34,864 bases of DNA from an uncultured Prevotellaceae bacterium (GCA_902785695.1 CACZZQ010000022.1:1-34864), one strand, 5' to 3'. Counted from the first letter of the stretch, positions 1 through 9,092 are shown. The notes: generated from the sequence alone by a model not told the origin. Translations and numbers: made by a program.

Positions 1-130
1 TCTTCTACCCAAGTACCTAACATTAAACATTAAATATTAAACATTAAATACTCGCTTCTTGTACTACTTCTGTCTATGTAAATCTTTCAAAGAACTCTTC
101 TTTAGTGCTTCACTCGTTTTTGAGCGAAAG
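1..130 (-). ncRNA. 5' leader of an off-window transcript, possibly an rRNA operon leader
   Basis: Read leftward, the transcript has no start codon followed by a sensible reading frame. It carries GTTCTTTGAAAGATTTACAT (about 95-76), which resembles the boxA-like antitermination element that precedes 16S rRNA in Bacteroidota, followed by AGTAGTACAAGAAGCGAGTA and, near the window edge, GGTACTTGGGTAGAAGA. This pattern is from memory of Prevotella/Bacteroides rRNA leaders and is an inference; the mature 16S would begin just outside the window. The alternative is an ordinary long 5' UTR. Confidence 0.4.
20..50. repeat. Tandem heptamer repeat ACATTAA x4
   Basis: Four back-to-back 7-base units, ACATTAA, ACATTAA, ATATTAA, ACATTAA, sit in the leader of the leftward transcript. 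It is one of several period-7 repeats in the window (others near 4899, 12556, 14201 and 31933). Confidence 0.85.
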
Positions 131-136
131 CGGATG

Positions 137-167
137 CAAAGGTACGACTTTTTCCCGAACCACCAAA
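137..167 (-). promoter_or_regulatory. Bacteroidota-type promoter pointing left
   Basis: On the minus strand TTTG (167-164) is followed after exactly 19 bases by TACCTTTG (144-137), a full match to the Bacteroidota primary sigma factor consensus (TTTG near -33, TAnnTTTG near -7). Transcription would start near base 130 and leave the window at base 1. Its gene is not in the window. Confidence 0.75.
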
Positions 168-348
168 CATTTCCGCACTTTTTTTCATAAAAAAATTGTA
201 GGTTTTCCATATTCTTGACAAACATATAATTATTCACCTTATTATATTAATATAAGGATTGGACTTTTTTAGCATTATCGCTATGAGAGAGAACAGGAAA
301 AAAGATGGTGAAATTAAGGTATCTCGGCATAAAAATAGACGAATTTAT

Positions 349-379
349 TTTGTTCTACACTCTACTTTTCGTAATTTTG
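349..379 (+). promoter_or_regulatory. Promoter of the MscS-type channel gene
   Basis: TTTG (349-352), 19-base spacer, TAATTTTG (372-379): a full match to the Bacteroidota consensus. Transcription would start around 386, about 17 bases before the ATG at 403, which decides against the longer in-frame start at 259. Confidence 0.75.
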
Positions 380-402
380 CAGCCAAAATACAAACAAGGT
401 AC

Positions 403-2748
403 ATGAAGAAGATAATAATATCCCTACTCTTTCTGCTTGTCATCGTTACGGATGCATCAGCAGTATTGAAGGAACAAGGACTGGCAAAAACGCTTAACGT
501 ATTGCGTACTGAACTGACGCAGAAGCATACTGAGCTGACCTTACAGGCTGACGAGCGAAAAGAGGAAGCCAGGAAGATTGTCGATCAACTGAAGGAGACC
601 ATCAACCGAAGCAACCAAAACGCCCTGATGCTGTACTCTCAGAATTCCAACTATGTGTTCGACATGACATACGCCTGTCATGAAGCGACAGAGCAATACC
701 AGACTTTCCAGGAGCAACAGCTGCCCTTCAAGGCCTATCTTGAGGAGAGTGACATAGAGATTGCCAAATATGACAGTCTGATCAACAGTCTGAAATCCAT
801 GAGACCAGAGATGCTGGATGAGCGGTCTAAGACCGACCGTAGCGTCTGTCTGACATTGGCTATCAACATTCAGAACACGCTGACAGAAAACAGGATACAA
901 GTGGCCGACTACATTTCTTTCTACGAAATGGCAGAAAATCGTCTGAAAAACCTGAACGACTATGCAGACAAGCGGTATAACGATATCCAGACCAGTATCT
1001 TCAAGAATGGCGGTGAGAACTACTTTTCCGTACTCAAAAACTTTCAGACGAAACTGAACGAGGCAAAGTCGGTCGTTATAGACAAATATACACCTCATCG
1101 TGAAGACTCCGACTGGGACAGTTCGGTCATTATCCAGTTGTTTGTCATCATAGGCTTCTACATATTGATTGCCATCATACTCAATCAGCTGGTATTCAGG
1201 CTGCTTCCTAAGCGATTCCGCACCAAAGAGTACCTGAAGAAACGGTCCAGCGTGATTATGGCGACCACCACGGTGACATTTGCTGCCATCATGGGAATCC
1301 TGCAGGCCACACTGCAACAGAACTTCATCCTCATGGCCAGCAATCTGCTGATCAGTTTTGCCTGGCTACTTGGTGTCATCCTGATCTCTTTACTCCTCAG
1401 AGTCGATGGCCGCCAGATACACAGTGCTCTCCGCATCTATGCCCCACTCCTTTTCGTGGGATTCATTGTTATTGTGTTCCGCATCATACTGATTCCCAGA
1501 GAGTTGGTGAACCTGATATTCCCACCACTGCTCCTGCTCTGTACGCTTTGGCAATGGCGCATGATGAAAAAACACCATCAGAACATCCCACAGTCGGATA
1601 TGTTCTACACCTATATCCTTCAGGCCATATTCATTCTGTCACTGATTTGCTCATGGATGGGTTACACGTTGATGGCAGTGCAGATATTAATCTGGTGGAC
1701 GATGCAGCTAACCTGCATCCTGACCATTACCTGTGTGAGCCAATATCTCAAACTATATGGTATCCGACACCACCTGAACGATAAGCCTATTACACAGACG
1801 TGGGGTTATATGTTAGTCTACAAGGTGGTTCTCCCCGTGATGGGTGTTCTTTCCGTGATGCTCTCTATCTATTGGGCTGCCGACGTGTTTAACCTCAGCG
1901 ACCTGTGCTGGCAGATTTTCAAGAAGAACTTCATTGACCTCAAGAACCTTCAGATTAGTATCATCAAGCTCTGCATGGTAGTCAACCTCTTCTTTATATT
2001 CTCCTATGTTGCAAGCACGGTACTATCCTTGCTGAAGCACCACTACAAGACACAGGACCCATCGACTGCCGCAAGCCGCGAAGTGATGGGACGCAATGTG
2101 ATTCAAGTGCTGGTATGGGGGATCTGGCTACTCATGTCGCTATCGATACTGAACATCAGCATAGCATGGCTACTGGCTATCTCTGGCGGACTGTCCACCG
2201 GTATCGGTTTCGCATCGAAGGACATAATCGAGAATATCTATTATGGTGCTACGCTGATGGCTGGCCGTATCAAGGTAGGCGACTGGATTGAGGTTGACGG
2301 TACGATGGGAAAGGTGACCTCTATCAGCTATACGTCAACGGTTGTAGAATCACTATACGGAGAGATCATCACGTTCCAGAACAGTCAGTTGTTTGCCAAG
2401 AATTACAAGAACTTGACCAAGAACAGCGGCTATATCCTTGCCGTAGTACCATTTGGCGTGGCTTATGGCTCGAACCTGAAACAAGTGACTGAACTCGTGG
2501 AGAATGCCGTCAACTCATTGCACCACGAATGGATGGATCCTGAGAAGAAGGTGAAGGCGGTGATGAGCGGCATGAACGACTCCAGCGTTGACTTCAAACT
2601 CTTCGTTTGGGCTGATGCCGTCAAGAAGTCGTACGTCATCAGCGATGTTTTGAAGTGCGTCTATAATACGCTGAATGAGAATGGCATCGAGATACCATTC
2701 CCACAGCGCGATATCACTATCAAGAATATTTCGGAGATCAAAGCGTAA
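403..2748 (+). CDS. MscS-family mechanosensitive ion channel with a large periplasmic N-terminal domain
   Basis: A 781-residue inner-membrane protein, probably a tension-gated channel releasing solutes on hypo-osmotic shock. Residues 1-20 are a signal peptide (hydrophobic LLFLLVIV then DASA). Residues about 21-245 are charged and helical, rich in Gln, Glu and Lys, as in the periplasmic coiled-coil domain of MscK/KefA-like channels. A series of membrane segments follows from about 246 to 630. The C-terminal third is the MscS core: the pore-helix region with SGGLSTGIGFASKDIIEN, then the beta-domain with KVGDWIEVDGTMGKV and the NSQLFAKNYKN stretch. ATG 403 was chosen because it begins the signal peptide and follows a consensus promoter at the expected distance; the upstream in-frame codons lie in promoter DNA. 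The gene stands alone, converging on leuB. The family is clear; the gating stimulus and the exact paralogue class are not. Confidence 0.87.
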   Translation: MKKIIISLLFLLVIVTDASAVLKEQGLAKTLNVLRTELTQKHTELTLQADERKEEARKIVDQLKETINRSNQNALMLYSQNSNYVFDMTYACHEATEQYQTFQEQQLPFKAYLEESDIEIAKYDSLINSLKSMRPEMLDERSKTDRSVCLTLAINIQNTLTENRIQVADYISFYEMAENRLKNLNDYADKRYNDIQTSIFKNGGENYFSVLKNFQTKLNEAKSVVIDKYTPHREDSDWDSSVIIQLFVIIGFYILIAIILNQLVFRLLPKRFRTKEYLKKRSSVIMATTTVTFAAIMGILQATLQQNFILMASNLLISFAWLLGVILISLLLRVDGRQIHSALRIYAPLLFVGFIVIVFRIILIPRELVNLIFPPLLLLCTLWQWRMMKKHHQNIPQSDMFYTYILQAIFILSLICSWMGYTLMAVQILIWWTMQLTCILTITCVSQYLKLYGIRHHLNDKPITQTWGYMLVYKVVLPVMGVLSVMLSIYWAADVFNLSDLCWQIFKKNFIDLKNLQISIIKLCMVVNLFFIFSYVASTVLSLLKHHYKTQDPSTAASREVMGRNVIQVLVWGIWLLMSLSILNISIAWLLAISGGLSTGIGFASKDIIENIYYGATLMAGRIKVGDWIEVDGTMGKVTSISYTSTVVESLYGEIITFQNSQLFAKNYKNLTKNSGYILAVVPFGVAYGSNLKQVTELVENAVNSLHHEWMDPEKKVKAVMSGMNDSSVDFKLFVWADAVKKSYVISDVLKCVYNTLNENGIEIPFPQRDITIKNISEIKA

Positions 2749-2775
2749 GCGCAATAAGAGCGCTTACGACTTTTT
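2744..2775 (+). terminator. Intrinsic terminator of the channel gene, overlapping both stop codons
   Basis: A perfect 9-bp stem CGTAAGCGC / GCGCTTACG (2744-2752 and 2760-2768) with a 7-base loop is followed by T residues at 2771-2775. The TAA of the channel gene (2746-2748) lies in the left arm, and the TAA of leuB on the other strand (2766-2764) in the right arm. On the minus strand only a short T run follows, so leuB termination here would be weaker. Confidence 0.8.
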
Positions 2776-3825
2776 GATGTAATCCACAATCCAGGCACCA
2801 ACTTCCTTGGTGCCATATTTTTGTCCACCCTCCACTTGAATCTCCGGCGTACGCACATTGGCGTCCAGTGATGCGTTGACAGCCTCACGAATCAAAGCAC
2901 CCTCTTTGTTGAGTCCGAAATGCTCAAGCAGCATAGCCACAGAGAGGATCTGCGCCAATGGGTTAGCCAAGTTCTGACCTGCAGCCTGAGGCCATGAGCC
3001 ATGAACAGGTTCGAAGAGTGGCGTATGCTCTCCAAGGGATGAAGACGGCTGAAGGCCCATAGACCCCGTGATGCACGATGTCTCGTCAGTGAGGATATCG
3101 CCAAAGGTGTTTTCTGTAACGATGACATCAAAGAAACGAGGCTCTGTGAGTACACGCATCGAGGCATTATCAATAAACATATAGTCCGTTCGTACCTCAG
3201 GATACTGCGTTTCCATCTCCTGAGCAATCTGTCGCCACAGACGACTAGATGCCAAGACGTTGGCCTTATCCACTACCGTCAAGTGCTTACGGCGCTTCAT
3301 CGCCATTTCAAACGCCAGTTTTAGGATGCGCTCAATCTCCGGACGGGTATAGATATCGGTATCATACGCCTTGTCGTTGTCCTGATATTTCTCTCCGAAA
3401 TACATACCGCCCGTCAGTTCACGTAGCACTACGAAGTCGGCACCACGAAGTAATTCCTCTTTCAGCGGTGACTTGTGCAACAGACAATCGAACGTAGCCA
3501 CAGGACGTACATTGGCAAAGAGTCCCAACTTCTTGCGCATCGCCAGCAGGCCCGTCTCCGGACGCACCTTCAACGTGGGATTGTTATCGTACTTTAGGTC
3601 GCCCACAGCAGCAAAGAGCACAGCATCGGCATTCATACATACCTCGTGGGTGCTGTCGGGATAAGGGTCACCGCAAGCCTCTATGGCACATGCCCCCACG
3701 AGAGCCTCTTCGTACGTAAACTCATGTCCGCATTTCTCTGCCACAGCATCAAGCACGGCCACACCTTGTTTCATAATCTCCGGGCCGATACCGTCACCCG
3801 AAAGTATTGCGATTTTCAGTTTCAT
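2764..3825 (-). CDS. leuB: 3-isopropylmalate dehydrogenase
   Basis: Cytoplasmic, NAD-dependent oxidative decarboxylation of (2R,3S)-3-isopropylmalate to 2-oxoisocaproate, the step before transamination to leucine; the same enzyme type can act on 3-methylmalate in the citramalate route to isoleucine. The protein has 353 residues, the usual family length. It begins [17 protein letters not shown], has the substrate-binding region [15 protein letters not shown], the ELTGGMYFG segment, the catalytic Lys in VVDKANVL, and near the C-terminus the metal-binding [12 protein letters not shown] and [12 protein letters not shown] and the NAD-site [13 protein letters not shown]. It is the last gene of the leu operon, 38 bases after the synthase gene; that spacer holds a 12-base palindrome ACGTTATAACGT (3842-3853) of unknown meaning. 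Function is confident. Confidence 0.96.
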   Translation of the reverse strand: MKLKIAILSGDGIGPEIMKQGVAVLDAVAEKCGHEFTYEEALVGACAIEACGDPYPDSTHEVCMNADAVLFAAVGDLKYDNNPTLKVRPETGLLAMRKKLGLFANVRPVATFDCLLHKSPLKEELLRGADFVVLRELTGGMYFGEKYQDNDKAYDTDIYTRPEIERILKLAFEMAMKRRKHLTVVDKANVLASSRLWRQIAQEMETQYPEVRTDYMFIDNASMRVLTEPRFFDVIVTENTFGDILTDETSCITGSMGLQPSSSLGEHTPLFEPVHGSWPQAAGQNLANPLAQILSVAMLLEHFGLNKEGALIREAVNASLDANVRTPEIQVEGGQKYGTKEVGAWIVDYIKKS

Positions 3826-3863
3826 ATAATTGTTCGTTATGACGTTATAACGTTATTTCGATA

Positions 3864-5450
3864 TTACGCCAAATTATTTTCATTTTCAATGATGTTCAGC
3901 ATTTTAAAGGTTGCCTTGATGGCAGCTTCCGTCTGGTCGGCATCGAGGCCTCGCGTCCGCAACAACCCGTCTTTATGATGCCATGAGATGACCGTCTGCA
4001 CCAAGGCATCGGTACGGCCTCCAGGTGGAATGGAAACCTGATAGTTAGCCAGGACGGGGAACGTGCGGTTCAGGTACTTCTTATAGATATAGCGCAAGGC
4101 CTTGACGAAGGCATCATACTGACCATCGCCCGTAGCGCCAGCCTCATACTGTTGTCCGTTAATCTCCACACGCACATTGGCACCAGGCTTCAATCCGTAT
4201 GCCGTTGACACCATATAGCTGATCAGTTTCACCTTATCTTCCGATCCGTCGTGTTTCAATACATCACTGACGATATAGGGCAGATCCTCTTGCGTCACGA
4301 TTTCCTTCTTATCGCCCAATTCCGTGATACGTTGAGTCACCCTTCGCGTCTGTTCTGGTGTCAGTTCCAGTCCCAGTTCCTCCAGGTTCTTGGCAATATT
4401 CGCCTTACCGCTGTTCTTACCCAATGCATACTCACGCTTGCGACCGAAGCGCTCCGGCATCAACTCGTTATAGTAGAGCTGATCCTTTGTGTCACCATCG
4501 GCATGAACACCAGCCACCTGCGTAAACACATTCTCACCTACGATAGGCTGATTGGGGGCTACGGTGATACCGCTGAAACTCTCCACCATCCTCGAAAGGT
4601 CGTTGAGCTGACTCTCCACCAGATTTGTCTTCGCATGGAACTGATCCTTAAGGATAGCCTGCACAGAAGCCATCGGTGCATTACCGCATCGCTCTCCCAG
4701 CCCATTCACGGTGACGTGCAATCCCTTTGCTCCACTCAATACGGCAGCCAACGAATTACTTACCGCCAGGTCGTAGTCGTTGTGGGCATGGAAGTCAAAA
4801 TGAACAGTCGGATAGCGTTTGATCATCTTGCGGAAATACTCAATTACCTGCAAGGGATTCATCACGCCAAGAGTGTCGGGTAGCATGAAACGCTTCACAG
4901 AGGTGAGAGGTGAGAGGTGAGAGGTGAGAGCATCCATCAGCTGATAGACATACTCTGGTGAATCCTTCATACCGTTTGACCAGTCCTCCAAGTAAAGATT
5001 GACGCTGATGCCTTTGCTGGCAGCATATTCCAGCTCTTTTTGGATATCGCTGATATGTTCCTCGGGCATCTTCTGAAGCTGCTGCGTACAATGTTTCAGC
5101 GACCCCTTTGCCAGTAAGTTTACCACCTGTCCGCCACACGAGGCAATCCATTCGATGCTCTTGCCTCCGTCAACGAAGCCCAGCACCTCGACACGTTCCA
5201 GAAGGCCTTGTTTCCGTGCATAGGCACATATCTTTGTCACCGCCTCGCGCTCGCCTTCAGAGACACGTGCCGATGCCACCTCGATACGATCCACGTTGAC
5301 ATCGGATAGCAACTTACGCGCCATCACCAGCTTTTCGTGAGGCAGGAACGACACACCGTTGGTCTGCTCACCATCGCGCAACGTAGAGTCCATAATCTCT
5401 ACGAAGGGCAATGTGCGATGATAGCTATTTAAACTCTCTGCTGTTCCCAT
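3864..5450 (-). CDS. cimA: LeuA/CimA-family synthase: probable citramalate synthase or second 2-isopropylmalate synthase
   Basis: A 528-residue acyl-CoA condensing enzyme of the DRE-TIM metallolyase family. The N-terminal barrel has VEIMDSTLRDGEQTNG (about residue 16 on) and the metal-binding FHAHNDYDLA; the C-terminal part is a LeuA-type allosteric domain (from VKLISYMVSTAYG to IPPGGRTDALVQTVISW). A normal LeuA is encoded upstream in the same operon, so this paralogue more likely condenses pyruvate with acetyl-CoA to citramalate, whose product is processed by LeuCD and LeuB to 2-oxobutyrate for isoleucine. That assignment is inference from paralogy and context; a second isopropylmalate synthase is the alternative. 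It overlaps leuD by 22 bases. Oddity: residues about 174-183 (LTSHLSPLTS) are encoded by a run of 7-base repeats at 4899-4930, directly before the conserved VKRFMLPDTLG. Confidence 0.85.
   Translation of the reverse strand: MGTAESLNSYHRTLPFVEIMDSTLRDGEQTNGVSFLPHEKLVMARKLLSDVNVDRIEVASARVSEGEREAVTKICAYARKQGLLERVEVLGFVDGGKSIEWIASCGGQVVNLLAKGSLKHCTQQLQKMPEEHISDIQKELEYAASKGISVNLYLEDWSNGMKDSPEYVYQLMDALTSHLSPLTSVKRFMLPDTLGVMNPLQVIEYFRKMIKRYPTVHFDFHAHNDYDLAVSNSLAAVLSGAKGLHVTVNGLGERCGNAPMASVQAILKDQFHAKTNLVESQLNDLSRMVESFSGITVAPNQPIVGENVFTQVAGVHADGDTKDQLYYNELMPERFGRKREYALGKNSGKANIAKNLEELGLELTPEQTRRVTQRITELGDKKEIVTQEDLPYIVSDVLKHDGSEDKVKLISYMVSTAYGLKPGANVRVEINGQQYEAGATGDGQYDAFVKALRYIYKKYLNRTFPVLANYQVSIPPGGRTDALVQTVISWHHKDGLLRTRGLDADQTEAAIKATFKMLNIIENENNLA
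4899..4930. repeat. Heptamer repeat AGAGGTG x4.6 inside the synthase gene
   Basis: Four perfect AGAGGTG units plus four further bases lie within the coding sequence and are translated on the minus strand as LTSHLSPLTS. The unit is not a multiple of three, so gain or loss of a single unit would shift the reading frame of the synthase. Confidence 0.9.
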
Positions 5451-6019
5451 GATTCTATCTTGTCTTTATTGGCTACCAGGAAGTCAATATCATCAAGCCC
5501 GTTCATCAGGCAATGCTTCTTATAGCCGTTGATATCGAAGTGCTCGCTTCGGCCCGTTGCCTTATTTGTTACCGTCTGATTAGGCAGATTGACTTCCACC
5601 TGAGTCTCCGGATTATCCTGAATGCTCTGGAAGAGTTCTGCGAGGAAGCTATCGCTCACCTGGACGGGAAGAACGAAGTTATTGAGCTCATTATTCTTGT
5701 GGATATCCGCAAAGAACGAACTGATGACCACACGGAATCCATAGCCAGCGATAGCCCATGCAGCATGCTCACGACTGCTGCCCGAACCGAAGTTTTTCCC
5801 TGCTACGAGGATGCAGCCTTTGTATTTAGGGTTGTTGAGGACGAAATCCTCAACCAGAGTACCGTCGGCACGATATCGCCAGTCACGGAACAGATTGTCG
5901 CCAAAACCCTCTTTATCGGTAGCTTTGAGGAAACGGGCAGGGATAATCTGGTCGGTATCTACGTTCTCCAAAGGCAGAGGGACGCAGGTTGATGTGATAA
6001 TATCGAATTTCTGTTTCAT
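5429..6019 (-). CDS. leuD: 3-isopropylmalate dehydratase, small subunit
   Basis: Swivel-domain subunit that pairs with LeuC to isomerise 2-isopropylmalate to 3-isopropylmalate. At 196 residues it has the usual LeuD length. Visible hallmarks are [19 protein letters not shown] near the N-terminus, then [22 protein letters not shown], the phosphate/carboxylate-binding segment of aconitase swivel domains, and [14 protein letters not shown]. Its ATG overlaps the leuC stop by 4 bases (ATGA), indicating translational coupling and a stoichiometric heterodimer, and its 3' end overlaps the next synthase gene by 22 bases. Confidence 0.96.
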   Translation of the reverse strand: MKQKFDIITSTCVPLPLENVDTDQIIPARFLKATDKEGFGDNLFRDWRYRADGTLVEDFVLNNPKYKGCILVAGKNFGSGSSREHAAWAIAGYGFRVVISSFFADIHKNNELNNFVLPVQVSDSFLAELFQSIQDNPETQVEVNLPNQTVTNKATGRSEHFDINGYKKHCLMNGLDDIDFLVANKDKIESWEQQRV

Positions 6020-7392
6020 AATAATTCTCTTGGATCAGTTATTACACCTGTGATTGCAGCGGCAGCTGCAGTTAGTGGTGATGCCAGAATAGTACGCGCC
6101 CCAGGTCCCTGACGACCTTCAAAGTTACGATTTGAGGTACTTACGCTCAGTTTACCCGCAGGAATTTTATCATCGTTCATAGCCAAGCAGGCCGAGCATC
6201 CTGGCTGACGAATCTCAAAACCTGCCTCAGCAAGCAACTTATCGAGACCTTCCTCACGAATCTGCTTATCCACAGCCCATGAGCCAGGCACCAACCAAGC
6301 CACCACATCATCGGCCTTACGACGCCCTTTTACAAGTGATGCGAAAGCACGGAAGTCCTCTATACGACCATTGGTACAAGCACCAAGAAATACATAATCT
6401 ACCTTTGTGTCCAGCAGTTGCTGTCCAGGTTTAAACTGCATATAGCTCAGAGATTTCTCAAAGCCTACTCCACCCTCAGTCGGAATGCTTTCCGTGATAC
6501 CAATTCCCATCCCCGGATTAGTTCCATAAGTGATACGAGGCTCGATATCTTTCGCATTGAATGTCAGCTCTTTATCGAACACTGCATCGTCGCTACTCTT
6601 GAGGGTCTTCCAGTATGCTAAGGCCTTATTCCAAGCCTCACCTTTAGGTGCATATTCTCGACCTTTTATATATTCAAAAGTCACCTCATCGGGGGCTACA
6701 AAACCACCCCTTGCACCCATCTCTATCGACAAGTTGCAGAGCGTCAAGCGCCCCTCCATCGAAAGGTTTCTTACTACATCACCAGCATACTCCACGAAGT
6801 AGCCCGTAGCACCAGAAGTAGAGAGTTGAGCCATCAGATAGAGTGCTACATCCTTTGCCGTGACTCCCCTACCCAACTCGCCGTTGATGGTGATGCGCAT
6901 CGAATTCGGCTTCTGCTGTAGAATACATTGCGAAGCCATCACCATCTCCACCTCGCTGGTGCCGATACCAAAGGCCACAGCTCCCATAGCACCGTGAGTC
7001 GATGTATGTGAATCGCCACAAACAATCGTCATTCCAGGCAGCGAAAGTCCCTTCTCAGGCCCTACTACATGGATAATTCCATTGTCAGGCGACATCATAC
7101 CAAAATGTTTCAACCCAAACTCATGGGCATTTCGTTCCAGCGTATCCACCTGTTTCTTCGAGACAGGGTCGCTGATGGGTTTGTCCTGATTGTGCGTCGG
7201 CGTGTTATGATCGGGCATACAGACAATCTGCTCAGGACGGAAGCACTTCAATCCTCGCTGGCGCATTCCGTCGAAAGCCTGGGGCGATGTCACCTCATGA
7301 CAGTAGAGGCGATCGATATAAAGTTGCGTGGGACCATCCTCCACGACCTGTACTATATGCTGGTCCCATATCTTGTCAAAGAGTGTATTCAT
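6016..7392 (-). CDS. leuC: 3-isopropylmalate dehydratase, large subunit
   Basis: Catalytic aconitase-fold subunit of isopropylmalate isomerase, 458 residues, carrying a 4Fe-4S cluster. Cluster ligands are visible in [10 protein letters not shown] and [10 protein letters not shown]; other aconitase marks are [18 protein letters not shown] and the active-site Arg in [16 protein letters not shown]. The start at 7392 gives [14 protein letters not shown], the usual LeuC beginning, and its ATG overlaps the leuA stop by 4 bases (ATGA). An in-frame ATG nine codons upstream lies within leuA and is less likely. LeuC and LeuD probably serve both leucine synthesis and, if the paralogous synthase is CimA, the citramalate branch. 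Confidence 0.96.
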   Translation of the reverse strand: MNTLFDKIWDQHIVQVVEDGPTQLYIDRLYCHEVTSPQAFDGMRQRGLKCFRPEQIVCMPDHNTPTHNQDKPISDPVSKKQVDTLERNAHEFGLKHFGMMSPDNGIIHVVGPEKGLSLPGMTIVCGDSHTSTHGAMGAVAFGIGTSEVEMVMASQCILQQKPNSMRITINGELGRGVTAKDVALYLMAQLSTSGATGYFVEYAGDVVRNLSMEGRLTLCNLSIEMGARGGFVAPDEVTFEYIKGREYAPKGEAWNKALAYWKTLKSSDDAVFDKELTFNAKDIEPRITYGTNPGMGIGITESIPTEGGVGFEKSLSYMQFKPGQQLLDTKVDYVFLGACTNGRIEDFRAFASLVKGRRKADDVVAWLVPGSWAVDKQIREEGLDKLLAEAGFEIRQPGCSACLAMNDDKIPAGKLSVSTSNRNFEGRQGPGARTILASPLTAAAAAITGVITDPRELL

Positions 7393-8894
7393 TCTGCTCT
7401 CTTGAATTTGTTGATACAATCAATATAAGCTTCTACAGAAGCCGTCACAATATCGGTATTGGCACCAAAGCCGTAGTACATCGAACCCTGATATTCCACC
7501 TGCATATGTACCTTACCCACATCGTCAGAGCCCTTCGAGATAGCCTGAATGGTAAACTCCTTCAGCGTCATCTGCTTCAGGATAATCTTCTTCAGTGCCT
7601 TGATAGCCGCATCTACAGGACCGTTGCCGGAAGAGGCTGCCTCGAACTTCTGTCCGCTGATATCCAAGCCTATAGAGGCAACGCTCTTCACGCCCTTACC
7701 CGTAGTAACCTGTAGGAAGTCGAGCTTCACGGCGTGCTGGTCGGCAGTATCGGCACCTGCCAGCATCATAATATCGGCATCGCTTACCTCTTTCTTCAAA
7801 TCGGCCAGTTCCAGGAACTTCTGGTAAATCTTGTCCACCTTCGCCTCGTCGCTCACGTCGATGCCATTGATATGCAGACGATGTTTCAGGGCGGCACGTC
7901 CGCTACGTGCCGTCAATACGATAGAGTTGTCATCGATACCCACATCCTTTGGGTCCATAATCTCGTATGTCTGCACATTCTTAAGCACACCATCCTGATG
8001 GATGCCGCTACTGTGAGCAAAGGCATTACGACCTACGACAGCCTTGTTTGGCTGGATAGGCATATTCATCAGGCTCGACACCATGCGGCTTGTAGGATAG
8101 ATGCGCTGCGTGTTGATCTGTGTCTCGATATCCAATGACTTGTGGCATTTCAGTATCATTGCTATCTCCTCCAGACTCGTGTTACCAGCACGCTCACCAA
8201 TACCGTTGATAGTCACCTCTACCTGACGGGCACCGTTCAAGACACCCTCAAGCGTGTTTGCTGTAGCCATACCCAAGTCGTTGTGACAATGGGTAGAGAT
8301 GATGGCTCTGTCGATATCGTCCACATGTTCCATCAAATAACGGATCTTGCTGCCAAACTCATCAGGCAGACAGTAGCCTGTGGTATCAGGGATGTTTACA
8401 ACTGTTGCGCCAGCCTTAATCACAGCTTCCACGACACGCGCCAGATATTCATTATCTGTACGACCGGCATCCTCAGCATAGAACTCCACGTCATCGACGT
8501 ACCTCTTTGCATATTTCACAGCAGCTACAGCACGTTCAAGAATCTCCTCTCGCGTACTGTTGAACTTGTACTTGATATGCTCGTCGCTGGTACCAATACC
8601 CGTATGGATGCGCTTGTGCTTGGCATACTGCAGAGCCTCTGCAGCCACATCGATATCACGTGGCACAGCACGCGTCAGCGCACATATCGTAGGCCAAGTC
8701 ACAGCCTTTGAAATCTCAATTACCGAATGATAGTCACCAGGACTGGAGATTGGGAATCCTGCCTCGATCACATCAACGCCCAACTGCTCCAGTGCCTTTG
8801 CCACCTGAATTTTTTCAACTGTATTCAACTGACATCCTGGCACCTGTTCGCCGTCTCGCAGCGTTGTGTCGAAAATAAACAATCTGTCGCTCAT
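7389..8894 (-). CDS. leuA: 2-isopropylmalate synthase
   Basis: Committed step of leucine synthesis: condensation of 2-oxoisovalerate with acetyl-CoA. At 501 residues it matches bacterial LeuA. It begins with [18 protein letters not shown] (DRE-TIM catalytic motif), has [16 protein letters not shown] with the metal-binding Hx[20 protein letters not shown], the [15 protein letters not shown] segment, and a C-terminal regulatory domain (from about residue 370) that normally binds leucine for feedback inhibition. It is the first large gene of the operon, about 130 bases after a leader ORF and 40 bases after the attenuator terminator. The ATG at 8894 is preceded by an A-rich region, as is common in Bacteroidota. 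Confidence 0.96.
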   Translation of the reverse strand: MSDRLFIFDTTLRDGEQVPGCQLNTVEKIQVAKALEQLGVDVIEAGFPISSPGDYHSVIEISKAVTWPTICALTRAVPRDIDVAAEALQYAKHKRIHTGIGTSDEHIKYKFNSTREEILERAVAAVKYAKRYVDDVEFYAEDAGRTDNEYLARVVEAVIKAGATVVNIPDTTGYCLPDEFGSKIRYLMEHVDDIDRAIISTHCHNDLGMATANTLEGVLNGARQVEVTINGIGERAGNTSLEEIAMILKCHKSLDIETQINTQRIYPTSRMVSSLMNMPIQPNKAVVGRNAFAHSSGIHQDGVLKNVQTYEIMDPKDVGIDDNSIVLTARSGRAALKHRLHINGIDVSDEAKVDKIYQKFLELADLKKEVSDADIMMLAGADTADQHAVKLDFLQVTTGKGVKSVASIGLDISGQKFEAASSGNGPVDAAIKALKKIILKQMTLKEFTIQAISKGSDDVGKVHMQVEYQGSMYYGFGANTDIVTASVEAYIDCINKFKRAE

Positions 8895-8935
8895 CGTCTT
8901 CTAATCACTTTATATTTATTATTTGACATATATTC

Positions 8936-8973
8936 AAAGAAAAAGCCTTTCACACTCGGAAGTGAGAAAGGCT
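8936..8973 (-). terminator. Attenuator terminator upstream of leuA
   Basis: On the minus strand AGCCTTTC (8973-8966) and GAAAGGCT (8951-8944) form 8 bp; after a symmetric T/T mismatch, CACT pairs with AGTG around a four-base loop. A run TTTTT then CTTT follows (8944-8936). It lies between the leader ORF and leuA, so it would stop transcription before the structural genes. Its 5' arm can instead pair with 9021-9034. Confidence 0.85.
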
Positions 8974-9020
8974 CTTGTTTGGTTCAAATGTATGTTTGCA
9001 TCTACCTACCTGATGTGTAC

Positions 9021-9034
9021 GCCTCATCACTTCC
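9021..9034 (-). promoter_or_regulatory. Antiterminator arm of the leu attenuator
   Basis: GGAAGTGATGAGGC on the minus strand can pair with the 5' half of the terminator: GGAAGTGA (9034-9027) with TCACTTCC (8965-8958), and AGGC (9024-9021) with GCCT (8972-8969). The arm contains the leader stop codon TGA (9029-9027). A ribosome finishing the leader would mask it and permit termination; a ribosome stalled at the upstream Ile codons would leave it free to pair. Confidence 0.75.
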
Positions 9035-9092
9035 GCCCGCACATTTGCAGTCGAATAATAATAATGGCGTTTATTAGGCTCTGATATAACAT
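9027..9092 (-). CDS. Ile/Leu-rich leader peptide of the leu operon
   Basis: A 21-codon reading frame beginning MLYQSLIN, then Ala and four consecutive ATT isoleucine codons, then RLQMCGRK and TGA. In all it has five Ile and three Leu. The ATG lies about 20-25 bases after the expected transcription start and is preceded by an A-rich stretch (GAAGAAAAAAGTAAGAAA), a typical Bacteroidota translation start region. Its position between a consensus promoter and a switchable terminator, directly before branched-chain amino acid genes, marks it as a regulatory leader peptide: slow decoding of the Ile run when charged tRNA-Ile is scarce would place the ribosome so that the antiterminator can form. It is too short for routine gene callers. 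Translation itself is inferred, not shown. Confidence 0.75.
   Translation of the reverse strand: MLYQSLINAIIIIRLQMCGRK

Larger units (their letters stand above)
1..402. other. Gene-free left end with two divergent promoters
   Basis: No convincing protein-coding gene lies here. The stretch holds a leftward promoter (137-167) whose transcript leaves the window at base 1, a heptamer repeat (20-50), an AT-rich spacer (168-348) in which I see nothing specific, and a rightward promoter (349-379). The reading frame of the channel gene stays open upstream to 259, but that part overlaps the promoter and is not believed to be translated. Confidence 0.7.

Noticed and set aside
259-402. N-terminal extension of the channel gene
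   Set aside because: It would cover the consensus promoter at 349-379 and place 48 charged residues before a good signal peptide.
541-1317. Minus-strand reading frame (258 codons) within the channel gene
   Set aside because: It lies opposite the clearly coding MscS-type gene and has no recognisable family features.
3842-3853. 12-base palindrome ACGTTATAACGT between leuB and the synthase gene as an operator
   Set aside because: Short AT-rich palindromes are common by chance and it lies inside an operon; not reported as a regulatory site.
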